This document shows, one piece after another, positions 52,909-61,459 of a stretch of DNA of 64,000 bases (its first letter is position 1; every line of letters begins with the position of its first letter). The notes beneath the pieces were generated by a model. The model saw only the letters and a list, made by a program, of their open reading frames with translations, had not been told where the DNA came from and did not search any database. The position numbers were made by a program, and so were the translations under genes. This stretch comes from Prevotella sp. 10(H). GTDB taxonomy: Bacteria > Bacteroidota > Bacteroidia > Bacteroidales > Dysgonomonadaceae. The DNA lies in the NCBI RefSeq assembly GCF_000711235.1, contig NZ_JOMI01000007.1:682001-746000 (forward strand), written 5' to 3'.

Positions 52909-53388
52909 TCAATATTTAGCTTTCGCAGTAAGATGTTCTATTGTTACCTTGAAAGTCATAGTCCGTTCCCACGATTTATCCATGTATTTCTCTCCGATCT
53001 CCTCGTATTCGGGTGAGTATTTTTTGACAATGAGCCGTAAGGCTTTCCGTTTTTCTTCATCGGATAATTCTATATCGGCTCGACCGAAAGCTATTACACT
53101 TTCATATTTTGTAGAAAATTGATCCGGGATCGGTTGCGTGACGCCGACAATGCAAAAAGAAACTTTGCTATGCTTTTTCAGTATATCCAGTTTTTCGCCT
53201 TCGGGTGCACAATGAAAATAAAGGATGTTTTCCTCTTCATCGTATGCATAATTGAGAGGTATGCCATAGCTGTACCCATTTTCGGAAATGCCTAGGCTAA
53301 GAAATCCGTATTCAGAAGTCAGAAGCAATTCTTTGATTCGTTCCTCATCTTCCAGTATTCTGTTTTGTCGTCTTACTTCTCTGAACAT
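52909..53388 (-). CDS. Pyridoxamine 5'-phosphate oxidase-like (Nim-type) flavoprotein
   Basis: A split-barrel FMN-binding protein of about 159 aa. The start REVRRQNRILEDEERIKELL, followed by YGFLSLGISENGYSYGIPLNYAYDEE and LYFHCAPEGEKLDILKKH, is typical of the NimA-like group, some members of which reduce nitroimidazoles; others have unknown housekeeping roles. I choose the ATG at 53388 because it gives the family N-terminus and avoids overlap with the next gene; the frame is open to 53421. The C-terminus MTFKVTIEHLTAKAKY is normal. Confidence 0.85.
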   Translation of the reverse strand: MFREVRRQNRILEDEERIKELLLTSEYGFLSLGISENGYSYGIPLNYAYDEEENILYFHCAPEGEKLDILKKHSKVSFCIVGVTQPIPDQFSTKYESVIAFGRADIELSDEEKRKALRLIVKKYSPEYEEIGEKYMDKSWERTMTFKVTIEHLTAKAKY

Positions 53389-53395
53389 TTTATTA

Positions 53396-53686
53396 TTAAA
53401 TATAATAATGACAATATGCAACCAGTATGAATGTTATCAGTCCGAACAGGCGTAAAATCCATATTGGCTTGCGACAGATACTTTCTTCTTTCCATAACAA
53501 ATTGTATCGGCAATACCTATATAGAATAACAGAGGAACAAGCGCCTATACCAAACAAGATTACACTGATAATTGCACTGCCTGTATACTCAAAGCTGTTT
53601 CTTATTATCCCAACAATCGGGAATTGTAGCATAAGCAAAGAGGTTGCGATTGCAATATTCCCTAGTTTTTCTTTTTTTAGAACCAT
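53396..53686 (-). CDS. Small membrane protein of unknown function
   Basis: A 96-aa protein with three predicted membrane helices (about residues 8-27, 35-55 and 75-94) and a basic, Cys-containing cytoplasmic loop (RYCRYNLLWKEESICRK). I do not recognise a family. It lies 2 bp after the beta-barrel-like gene and 7 bp before the Nim-like gene, so it is likely part of their transcript. Confidence 0.6.
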   Translation of the reverse strand: MVLKKEKLGNIAIATSLLMLQFPIVGIIRNSFEYTGSAIISVILFGIGACSSVILYRYCRYNLLWKEESICRKPIWILRLFGLITFILVAYCHYYI

Positions 53687-53688
53687 AG

Positions 53689-54594
53689 TCAGTGGTTATT
53701 CCAATAGTTGTTTTCTGCCTTTTCCCGTGACCGTTTGACACCCTCGATAGGGAAGCCGATAACAAAGCTGTTGGTGTAATGATGTGTTTGTATATTGTGT
53801 ACTTTTGTTTGATACCAAGAGCCGAGATAGCCTACACGTATAGTATATTTGTTTATCGGGATATCTACGGATAGATAATTACGCAATGCCCTCTGATTGT
53901 GGAACGAGGCGAAATTCACTATTTCTACCGTATTACCTAGTGAAATTTCATAATAGGATTGTCCGTATCGCGGAGAGAAAAGCATCCCCATAAATGGTGT
54001 ATCTAATTGCCAGCGTACTGCAAACCGTTTATATTTATAGGAGGCAATAGCCGACAGGTTGAGATTGGTGTATCCGCGCGCTGTCGCTGGATTATTTCCG
54101 TTACGCTCGTTATATAACGCTCCCACATTGATATCCCATAATCCGCCGACTCCCAGCCGGAATGCATCGGTATTGTACAGGCTGTAATGCCCGCCGATGC
54201 GGTAGGAGAGAAGCCCCCAATATTCTGTAACGTTTTTGGCTGGATTATCGCCTTTGGAAAAGTCGAGTTCGAAGACTTGTTGTTTGTAGAATTTGTAGTT
54301 GAACCACCTTGTCCGCCGCATCTGTTCATACATCAGGTGAATAGAGAATCCTTTGTATTCAAGGGGCGACAGGTAGGTGTCGTACATATTGGCGAAGCCT
54401 ATCGATGCCGAAATAGCATTGTTGGTTTTTAATTCAGGGAGAGGGCAGGCACCCAAGCCTGGAAAAGAAGAATAGACAGGTGTTATTATTATTGTGTCTG
54501 TTTTATAAATATATACTGTATCCACTCTGTTTTGAGCTAATAAATTACCCCAAAACAATAAGCTGAATAACAGGAATATATATTTACTCTTCAT
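53689..54594 (-). CDS. Exported beta-strand-rich protein, DUF3316-like
   Basis: About 301 aa from the ATG at 54594, which gives a clean signal peptide (MKSKYIFLLFSLLFWGNLLAQ). The body has many Tyr/Trp and alternating strands (for example SYRIGGHYSLYNTD, YEISLGNTVEIVNF, YTIRVGYLGSWYQT), suggesting an outer-membrane barrel. The pattern resembles DUF3316 proteins of Bacteroidales, but I am not certain. An upstream ATG at 54642 would lie inside parC. The chosen start overlaps the parC stop by 11 bp and is directly preceded by AAGGAGG. Confidence 0.7.
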   Translation of the reverse strand: MKSKYIFLLFSLLFWGNLLAQNRVDTVYIYKTDTIIITPVYSSFPGLGACPLPELKTNNAISASIGFANMYDTYLSPLEYKGFSIHLMYEQMRRTRWFNYKFYKQQVFELDFSKGDNPAKNVTEYWGLLSYRIGGHYSLYNTDAFRLGVGGLWDINVGALYNERNGNNPATARGYTNLNLSAIASYKYKRFAVRWQLDTPFMGMLFSPRYGQSYYEISLGNTVEIVNFASFHNQRALRNYLSVDIPINKYTIRVGYLGSWYQTKVHNIQTHHYTNSFVIGFPIEGVKRSREKAENNYWNNH

Positions 54595-57310
54595 CCTCCT
54601 TATCACCATCTTTAAACAATGATTGCTGGCCAGTAATTTCATCTATAATATCCGAGATAGGGCGGTTATCCACATCGTCGTCGTCGTCATCTATCTGCAC
54701 TTCAAATTTCTTTTCCTCTTCGTCTTCCGGTTCAGGGAAGCGAAGCGGTTCCAATTCCTTTATTTCGCCGATTTCGAATGTAGAAAGACGTTTACCTTTG
54801 GCTTTGAAGCTTTTCACTGCTATAAATTCATCAGCATCAATCTCCAATGCTTCACGGTAGCTGTCACGTCCGCCAAATGTAACCTGAATGCGAGGATAAA
54901 CAACATCCGTCAGTAATTTCAACTTCGATTCAGGGTTATCTCCCAAGAAGTTTTGTTTCTTAGCCGATGCTTCGAATGTAAAGCGTTTCATATACATAAA
55001 CTTCTGGTCGGCATCGAAGAGTACGGCTGTCCAATTCTTATTAGCATTGAATTTTTCTATATAGATGATGCCCGATTCGTAATGGTTGCTCAAATCAAAA
55101 TTGGATGTATAGAATTCCCCATTCTGATTTACAACAAGTATTTGTTCGTCGCTCTGGAATTCACCGAGATATTTGCCGCGTCCGTCGTAATTGAGGCGAA
55201 GCACATCCTGATCGAACCATACTTTGCGTCCACCAAGGGTAGAACCTCCTTTTTGCTTCAATGAAATCTTATGCACATCTGCCTTTGTAAGAATATTACC
55301 CATCGACTGGCGTCCTTTGATAGCTATGTCGCTGAAATCCTTTTCGAAAACAAGTATTTTCTGACGGGGTTTCGGTTTCAGTATCACGCGGATAGTTTCG
55401 GCCTCCCCGTTAGGGTTTGCGCTGAAATAAACGATTTTCGAGCCTTCTTTACCTTGTGTAACATCATATTCTTTGTCGCGGGTGATTCCCGTCACGGCAA
55501 AGCGTTTTATATAGTCGGGACCTTGTTTCCCATGGCGGTAAACTACGTTGTAGATAGTCCGGTTATCGTTTCGGCGGAATACATTCAGATATAATACATT
55601 CTTGCCTACGAACATCTTATCGGCAACTTTCACAATCTTATATTTTCCGTCTTTATAGAAAATAATTATGTCGTCGATATTGGAGCAGTTGCAGACAAAC
55701 TCATCCTTTTTCAATGCTGTGCCGATAAATCCTTCTTCGCGGTTGATATAAAGCTTTTCGTTAGCTTCTACCACCTTTGTAGCTTCGATAGTATCGAAGC
55801 TGCGGATTTCTGTTTTGCGTGGATAGTTTTTGCCGTATTTATCTTTCAGCATTACATACCACGAAATAGTGAAGTCTACAATATTTTCTATGTTATGTTT
55901 TATCTCTTCTATCTCTTCCTTATATCGGGCGATCAGCTCGTCAGCCTTATCGGAATTAAATTTGAGAATGCGTCCCATCTTTATTTCCATCAGTTTGAGG
56001 ATATCCTCTCGCGTCACTTCACGGATGAATAATTTTGCGAATTTTGTCAGCCGTTTATCGATATGCTCTATTGCAATATCCATACTGGAAGCATTTTCGA
56101 ACTCCTTATCTTTATAGATACGCTCTTCGATAAAAATCTTTTCCAGAGAAGAGAAGTGCAGGCTTTCTTCGAGTTCACTCTTTTGTATTTCTAATTCGAG
56201 TTGAAGCAGCCTTTGGGTGTTTTCGGTTGTATCCCTTAATATTCTGCTAACATTAAGGAAATATGGTTTGTTATCCTCTATAACGCAACAATTCGGAGAT
56301 ATGCTTATCTCACAATCGGTGAATGCATAAAGCGCATCTATTGTTTTGTCAGATGATACTCCCGGAGCCAGATGTACGTGTATTTCTACGTTCTGTGCGG
56401 TGATATCGTCTACCTTGCGTATTTTTATTTTGCCCTTGTCATTTGCTTTCAATATCGATTCTACTACCGATGAAGATGTTCTTCCGTAAGGAATATCGCT
56501 GATGACAAGTGTTTTATTATCCAGTTTCGAAATCTTTGCACGTACCTTTACAGAGCCGCCGCGTTCACCGTCATTGTATTTGCTGACATCTATATATCCT
56601 CCTGTCTGAAAATCGGGATATAATGTGAATTCTTCGCCTTGCAGGTGTGCAACGGCAGCATCGCAAAGTTCGTTGAAGTTGTGCGGAAGTATTTTTGATG
56701 AAAGACCTACGGCAATACCCTCGGCTCCCTGAGCAAGTAATAACGGGAATTTTACGGGAAGCGTAATCGGTTCCTTGTTACGTCCGTCATATGACGGTTT
56801 CCACTCGGTTGTCTTAGGATTAAATAGTACTTCCAGTGCAAATTTAGATAGCCGTGCTTCTATGTACCGTGGTGCAGCGGCACCGTCCCCTGTAAATACG
56901 TTTCCCCAGTTACCCTGACAGTCTACCAGCAAGTCTTTTTGTCCCAATTGTACCAAAGCATCCCCAATAGAAGCATCCCCGTGCGGGTGAAACTGCATGG
57001 TATGCCCGATGATGTTAGCCACCTTGTTGTAACGGCCGTCGTCCATACGTTTCATGGAATGCATGATACGGCGTTGTACCGGCTTCAGTCCGTCCGATAT
57101 ATGAGGAACGGCACGCTCGAGTATAACGTATGAAGCATAGTCCAGAAACCAGTTCTGGAACATGCCCGAAAGGTGTAGCTGATTGTCTCCGGTATCTTTT
57201 ACCGGAACTTTATAATCGGAATGGGAGCCGTCATTACCGGATTCCTCGTCCTGTATTTGTTCGTCATTGTCTAAATTCTCTGGTTCGTCGATGATATCTT
57301 CGGGGAACAT
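54584..57310 (-). CDS. parC: DNA topoisomerase IV subunit A
   Basis: Type IIA topoisomerase subunit that cuts and rejoins DNA to separate daughter chromosomes. At 908 aa it has the catalytic Tyr149 in AAAPRYIEARLSK and the winged-helix region HPHGDASIGDALVQLGQ. The acidic, unstructured N- and C-termini (QIDDDDDDVDNR near the end) are typical of the Bacteroidota ParC rather than GyrA; the C-terminal GyrA-box of gyrase is not seen. In the quinolone-determining region the Ser of E. coli GyrA Ser83/ParC Ser80 is Ala113, while the acidic residue (Asp117) remains. Confidence 0.9.
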   Translation of the reverse strand: MFPEDIIDEPENLDNDEQIQDEESGNDGSHSDYKVPVKDTGDNQLHLSGMFQNWFLDYASYVILERAVPHISDGLKPVQRRIMHSMKRMDDGRYNKVANIIGHTMQFHPHGDASIGDALVQLGQKDLLVDCQGNWGNVFTGDGAAAPRYIEARLSKFALEVLFNPKTTEWKPSYDGRNKEPITLPVKFPLLLAQGAEGIAVGLSSKILPHNFNELCDAAVAHLQGEEFTLYPDFQTGGYIDVSKYNDGERGGSVKVRAKISKLDNKTLVISDIPYGRTSSSVVESILKANDKGKIKIRKVDDITAQNVEIHVHLAPGVSSDKTIDALYAFTDCEISISPNCCVIEDNKPYFLNVSRILRDTTENTQRLLQLELEIQKSELEESLHFSSLEKIFIEERIYKDKEFENASSMDIAIEHIDKRLTKFAKLFIREVTREDILKLMEIKMGRILKFNSDKADELIARYKEEIEEIKHNIENIVDFTISWYVMLKDKYGKNYPRKTEIRSFDTIEATKVVEANEKLYINREEGFIGTALKKDEFVCNCSNIDDIIIFYKDGKYKIVKVADKMFVGKNVLYLNVFRRNDNRTIYNVVYRHGKQGPDYIKRFAVTGITRDKEYDVTQGKEGSKIVYFSANPNGEAETIRVILKPKPRQKILVFEKDFSDIAIKGRQSMGNILTKADVHKISLKQKGGSTLGGRKVWFDQDVLRLNYDGRGKYLGEFQSDEQILVVNQNGEFYTSNFDLSNHYESGIIYIEKFNANKNWTAVLFDADQKFMYMKRFTFEASAKKQNFLGDNPESKLKLLTDVVYPRIQVTFGGRDSYREALEIDADEFIAVKSFKAKGKRLSTFEIGEIKELEPLRFPEPEDEEEKKFEVQIDDDDDDVDNRPISDIIDEITGQQSLFKDGDKEDEE

Positions 57311-57349
57311 GCGTGTAATATGATTTTAATAGCTATTTCAAAACTCGAC

Positions 57350-57380
57350 CAAAGATAGTTTTTTTTGGTGTGAATTCAAA
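57350..57380 (-). promoter_or_regulatory. Promoter of parC
   Basis: Minus strand: TTTG (57380-57377), 19-bp spacer, TATCTTTG (57357-57350), 40 bp before the start codon. One of the best matches to the Bacteroidota consensus in the window. Confidence 0.7.
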
Positions 57381-57447
57381 ATCTCTGACGGGGTGTATTT
57401 TAATATAAAAATGATCGATAAGGTGTCTTATAATTGCTCAAAGTTAG

Positions 57448-57455
57448 TACATTTG
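57448..57455 (+). promoter_or_regulatory. -7 box upstream of the FkbM gene
   Basis: TACATTTG fits TAnnTTTG, 25 bp before the ATG at 57480; this supports that start over the GTG at 57393 and the ATG at 57411. Confidence 0.45.
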
Positions 57456-57479
57456 CATTTTAACAAAACAAAATACAGA

Positions 57480-58631
57480 ATGCTCATCGACAATGCATAT
57501 ATTCACAAGAGGCTGGATGATTTAATCAAGGAAAAACAAAATAGTGCACAAGCCGAAAAGGAGAATGCCGATAAACTGTACCGGATAAAAATGCGTTTTC
57601 CCAAATGGCTTCGAATTATGGTTTTTCATCCTTTCAACCCGGCGTATTCTGTGTATCTTCAACGAAAAGCCAGCCGCAATAAATCTAAGAATGATTTTAT
57701 GGCATTAGGCGCATTGCATCCGCTTGCAGTTGATTTCGTGAAATATTGCTTTCAAAAAGATATCAATTTCAATCCTTCAAGTTTTTATCCCAAAGAAGAT
57801 GAGAGTGAAATCGTTCAGTTTATCGACAACCGCCTCAAATCTGTTATACCGGGCTACAATTATCTGAAAACAAACGAACAACATAAAGATATTTTAAAGA
57901 AAAAGAAAGTTATTGAGGATGCAACCCGAAAAGTCGAAAATGGATATTCTCTTGCCTTGGACGGCTATGATTATTTTTTGCCTTCCAACTCGTTTCAGGA
58001 GCACACTTATATACATGAATATGGCTTAAAATATCTACCTGCATATGTTCATGGATTTATTGCCGGTAAAGACTTTCTGGATATAGGTGCTTATCTGGGG
58101 GATACTTCCATAATGCTTTTGAAAAAATACAAACCGGAAAAAGTTTATGCATACGAGCCTGTTACTGCGAATGCAGAACATTTGAAAGAAACAATACGTA
58201 TGAATAATACGGATAGAATCATTGTAGTAAATAGGGGAATGGGAGATAAGGAAGAGGATATAGATATTTATATTAATCCCGATCAATTGTCCAGTTGTTC
58301 GACCAATGATGCGCTTGCTGCCACATCTTCCATTAAAGAAAAAATACATATAACAACGATAGACAAAGAATGTAAAGACCGGAAGGTAGGTCTTATCAAA
58401 ATGGATATTGAGGGTGCCGAATATTCAGCTATACAAGGAGGAAAGGAAACTATAAAAAGAGATAAGCCTGTACTTTTAATTTCCCTTTATCATACGGGCA
58501 AGGATTTCTTTGAAATACCTGCTGTACTGAAAGAATGGGTTCCCGACTACAATTTCAGGTTCATGAATATTGAAATACAGAATCCTATTTCTGAAAAAAT
58601 ATTAGTAGCTTATCCGAAACAAACTAAATAG
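57480..58631 (+). CDS. FkbM-family methyltransferase
   Basis: A 383-aa protein. The first ~190 residues form a helical, basic region of unknown role (KRLDDLIKEKQNSAQAEKEN). The C-terminal ~190 are an FkbM SAM-dependent methyltransferase: FLDIGAYLGDTSIMLLKKY binds SAM, followed by VYAYEPVTANAEHL, HITTIDKEC and LIKMDIEGAEYSAIQGG. FkbM enzymes methylate sugars or natural products, often in glycan loci. The frame is open to 57393, but a -7 box favours 57480. The next gene follows without a gap (stop at 58631, ATG at 58632). Confidence 0.82.
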   Translation: MLIDNAYIHKRLDDLIKEKQNSAQAEKENADKLYRIKMRFPKWLRIMVFHPFNPAYSVYLQRKASRNKSKNDFMALGALHPLAVDFVKYCFQKDINFNPSSFYPKEDESEIVQFIDNRLKSVIPGYNYLKTNEQHKDILKKKKVIEDATRKVENGYSLALDGYDYFLPSNSFQEHTYIHEYGLKYLPAYVHGFIAGKDFLDIGAYLGDTSIMLLKKYKPEKVYAYEPVTANAEHLKETIRMNNTDRIIVVNRGMGDKEEDIDIYINPDQLSSCSTNDALAATSSIKEKIHITTIDKECKDRKVGLIKMDIEGAEYSAIQGGKETIKRDKPVLLISLYHTGKDFFEIPAVLKEWVPDYNFRFMNIEIQNPISEKILVAYPKQTK

Positions 58632-59009
58632 ATGCAAAAGTATCTCGTATTGACAAACAGCAATGAATTAGTCAGGGTTTCGCCAGACAGGATAGCCTAT
58701 ATCTCATCCGACGGAAACTATTCTACTATGGTGCTTGTCAATGGCGAAGAGCATGTATTTTCTTTCAATCTGGGCACGTTCGAAAAGGTGATTGAAAGGC
58801 AGTTGGGCTCTGAAGCACAAGTGTTTATCCGTTTGGGAAAAAGCCTGATAATAAATGCAGATTATATTTATTATGTGAGTGTGTCGAGGCAGCAGATCAT
58901 ATTATCCGATATAAGTTTCTCTGATAAATTTGTTCTTTCGGCATCAAAAGAAGCTTTAAGAGCACTGAAAATGGTACTGGAAGAAAGTTTGAATAATAAA
59001 AAATTATAG
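58632..59009 (+). CDS. Stand-alone LytTR DNA-binding protein
   Basis: A 125-aa protein consisting of just one LytTR domain: VRVSPDRIAYISSDGNYSTMVLVNG, the middle SFNLGTFEKVIERQLG, FIRLGKSLIINADYIYYV, and the final strand. In LytR/AgrA regulators this domain follows a receiver; here no receiver is attached and no histidine kinase gene is near. Such short forms in Bacteroidota are thought to act as direct transcription factors. It is in an operon with the NAGPA-like membrane protein (2 bp gap). Confidence 0.85.
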   Translation: MQKYLVLTNSNELVRVSPDRIAYISSDGNYSTMVLVNGEEHVFSFNLGTFEKVIERQLGSEAQVFIRLGKSLIINADYIYYVSVSRQQIILSDISFSDKFVLSASKEALRALKMVLEESLNNKKL

Positions 59010-59011
59010 AG

Positions 59012-59887
59012 ATGAGCAAGAAAGATATAAACAAAGAAAATGAAGTCTACTTTCTTGGCTCAAAAGAAGGTGGAGATAACAGCCCGAAAGAAAAGAATCG
59101 GAAATGGCTGGTGCTGGGTATATGCTTAGCTGTATTGGCTATCATCATTCTGCTTGTATTTCTGCTACGTAAACCGACTGAAGAATACTATTTCGAACCG
59201 GTAAAGGAAAAGGTTATTAAAACGGTTATTGTCAAAACGGATAGCATTTCACAGTCTGATACAATCAGAAGCTATATCGAAGTACTGGAAGAGACAGTAA
59301 ATGACGTTCCTATGTTTGTATATGTTCCACATCATGCCGAAATGTCACTGGCGGTGGGAGTACAGGATAAAACCGATTCTACGATTGTCTTTATTACGCA
59401 GGCTGCAGATATAAGAGGTGATAATCAAGATATTGTAGGAGACTTCGTTTTAGCAGGTAAACGCTTGTCACGAGGCGTGGCCAAAGAAGGTTTCTGTGCT
59501 GTAATTAACGGAGAAATTACAATCGGTGTAGCAGATAAAACACCATTGTTGCAGGAATCTATAGAAGAAGGAGGATATTTCTTCCGTCAATATCCGCTCG
59601 TAGATAAAGGAGAATTAATTGAGAATAATCCGAAGAATAAATCGATCCGCAGGGCTTTAGCTATCCGTTCGGGAAAAGTGGTAATGATAGAGAGCCGAAG
59701 TGCCGAATCGTTCCACGATTTTGCACAGGCATTGATAGACATAGGTGTAAGCGAGGCAATATATCTTGTTGGAACAAATAATGCCTATGGCTGGTATTAC
59801 GACCAACAGCGTAATAAAACTGAATACGGAACCGACCCGTCAGAAGAATTGGAAAATACCACTTTTATTGTGTGGCGATCAAAATAA
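59012..59887 (+). CDS. Membrane-anchored NAGPA-like (phosphodiester glycosidase-type) protein
   Basis: A 291-aa protein with a basic cytoplasmic N-terminus, one membrane helix (about residues 32-52) and a periplasmic domain. That domain resembles phosphodiester glycosidases (NAGPA family): FCAVINGEITIGVAD, then NKSIRRALAIRSGKVVMIESR and AQALIDIGVSEAIYLVGTNNAYGWY, which takes the place of the usual ALNLDGGGS end. The absence of that DGG triplet means activity may be altered or lost. I am fairly sure of the fold, less of the function. Confidence 0.65.
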   Translation: MSKKDINKENEVYFLGSKEGGDNSPKEKNRKWLVLGICLAVLAIIILLVFLLRKPTEEYYFEPVKEKVIKTVIVKTDSISQSDTIRSYIEVLEETVNDVPMFVYVPHHAEMSLAVGVQDKTDSTIVFITQAADIRGDNQDIVGDFVLAGKRLSRGVAKEGFCAVINGEITIGVADKTPLLQESIEEGGYFFRQYPLVDKGELIENNPKNKSIRRALAIRSGKVVMIESRSAESFHDFAQALIDIGVSEAIYLVGTNNAYGWYYDQQRNKTEYGTDPSEELENTTFIVWRSK

Positions 59888-59894
59888 AGAGACT

Positions 59895-60299
59895 ATGACA
59901 ATATACGAGTTTTTTGAAAAAGATAAATTTGCATTACAGGCAGGCGTTAAATTAATGAAGGCAGGAAACGGTTATGCTAAAGCTTGTATGGAGATAACTC
60001 CGTCACATCTGAATGGAGGAGGCGTGTGTCAGGGAGGCGCCATTTTTACGCTGGCTGATCTTGCTTTTGCCGTAGCAACAAACAGTCATGCACGGCTCAC
60101 ATTTTCCATAACGTCTAATATCAATTTCTTTAAATCGGAGAGCAAAGGAGTATTATATGCCGAAGCACGGGAAGTGTTTTCACATAATCGCCTCGCTAAT
60201 TGTGAAGTCAATATAACAAACGAATCCGGTGAACTGATTGCTTCTTTTAATGCAACAGGATACAGAAAAGATGCCGAGTTACCTTTCGAAGCTTTATGA
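59895..60299 (+). CDS. PaaI-type hotdog-fold thioesterase
   Basis: A 134-aa hotdog protein. MEITPSHLNGGGVCQGGAIFTLADLAFAVATNS (seen in parts) contains the HxNGxGxxHGG-like motif in which the Asn and the following Gly-Gly help bind the CoA thioester, with Asp in TLADLAF as probable catalytic residue. PaaI-type enzymes hydrolyse aryl- or acyl-CoA. The ATG at 59895 lies 7 bp after the previous stop; the frame runs open further upstream but overlaps that gene. Its stop overlaps the convergent PepSY gene by 6 bp. Confidence 0.88.
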   Translation: MTIYEFFEKDKFALQAGVKLMKAGNGYAKACMEITPSHLNGGGVCQGGAIFTLADLAFAVATNSHARLTFSITSNINFFKSESKGVLYAEAREVFSHNRLANCEVNITNESGELIASFNATGYRKDAELPFEAL

Positions 60300-61454
60300 T
60301 AGCTTTAAGGCCTTTTTACGCTTTTTCTTTATTCTCCGGTACCAGATAATAAATCCGGTCACAGGCAGAGATGCCCCGATAAGGCTGGCTGAAAATGCCA
60401 GAATCTTACCCCAAATACCCAATATCCTGCCGTCATGAATTTCCAGATTCATTCTTCGGAATTTATCTGCAGCGGATGCCTCTGTATACTTTCCTGCGTA
60501 GGGGCCTGAACCTTCTAAGGGCTTGAGTGTATATTGGTCGAAAAACAGGTTGTCGGTTTTATAATATGAACCTCTTTCGTGAACCACGCTTACTCGGATT
60601 ACTCCGTCATTTTTTCGGGGTAGGGCAAAATAGAAAGTTGTGGCATTAGGCTCATCGTTTCGTAATTGAAGATATAGCTTATCCAGCGGTTCGAGAATAC
60701 GGTTATTTATATTTAAAGTGTCGGATTTAGGTAAAGTATATGGTTTCAATTCTTTTCCGCCTGATGTAATGTAATAGACCGACTCACTGAACCAGCTGAA
60801 ACTCCATATCAATCCGGTAAGGGAAAGTATCAACAATATAGGAACAGAATATCCTCCCAATACATTATGAATATCGAAATTGATGCGGGATAAGGGTGCA
60901 TTTTTTCTGAAAGTGAAATTCTTCTTTATTGTTTTTTTATTCCATTTTTTCGGCCACCATAAGATAACGCCCGTTATAAGTGTTATTACAAAAATCAATA
61001 CACCATATCCAACAATAGGTTTCCCTATATTAGTCGGTAGCCATAATGTACGATGTCCGGAGAGAATAAAGCGGAAGAAGTCGAAATCATCCGGCTTTTT
61101 TTCTAAGGTTTTGAGTACTTGGCCGTCATACTGGTTTATATAAACCGTACTCATTCCTGTTTTTGGACTGAAATAATCTACAAAGACCGCATCCGATGCT
61201 TCACCGTATGTAATTGCCGAAGGGGTAGCATCCTTTATTTCATTGTTTGAAATTTCGAGGACACGGGTGGGCATTATGATTTCTTTTTCCTGTGGCGAAA
61301 TAAATTTCCATGGCTGGTTAAAATCGTTTATCTCGTCCTTGAATGCATATATACATCCCGTTATGCAGACAATAAACAGCACGATACCAGATAGTAAGCC
61401 CAGCCATAGATGAAGTTCGAACGAAATTTTCCGCAACGTTTTGTTTACCGGCAT
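60294..61454 (-). CDS. PepSY-associated membrane protein
   Basis: A 386-aa inner-membrane protein with four membrane helices and two PepSY-type periplasmic parts. ISFELHLWLGLLSGIVLFIVCITGCIYAF (in parts) at the N-terminus and RMNLEIHDGRILGIWGKILAFSASLIG near the end are typical of the PiuB/PepSY_TM group. These often sit beside TonB receptors and are thought to help reduce or move ferric siderophores or haem at the inner membrane. It is the last gene of the operon, 5 bp after the DUF4374 gene. Confidence 0.88.
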   Translation of the reverse strand: MPVNKTLRKISFELHLWLGLLSGIVLFIVCITGCIYAFKDEINDFNQPWKFISPQEKEIIMPTRVLEISNNEIKDATPSAITYGEASDAVFVDYFSPKTGMSTVYINQYDGQVLKTLEKKPDDFDFFRFILSGHRTLWLPTNIGKPIVGYGVLIFVITLITGVILWWPKKWNKKTIKKNFTFRKNAPLSRINFDIHNVLGGYSVPILLILSLTGLIWSFSWFSESVYYITSGGKELKPYTLPKSDTLNINNRILEPLDKLYLQLRNDEPNATTFYFALPRKNDGVIRVSVVHERGSYYKTDNLFFDQYTLKPLEGSGPYAGKYTEASAADKFRRMNLEIHDGRILGIWGKILAFSASLIGASLPVTGFIIWYRRIKKKRKKALKLS

Positions 61455-61459
61455 TTTTA

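Noticed and set aside
53389-53421. Extended start of the Nim-like flavoprotein
   Set aside because: The extra 11 residues are not family sequence and overlap the small membrane protein gene.
59766-59894. Upstream extension of the PaaI thioesterase frame
   Set aside because: It overlaps the end of the NAGPA-like gene in another frame; the hotdog domain begins at the ATG at 59895.
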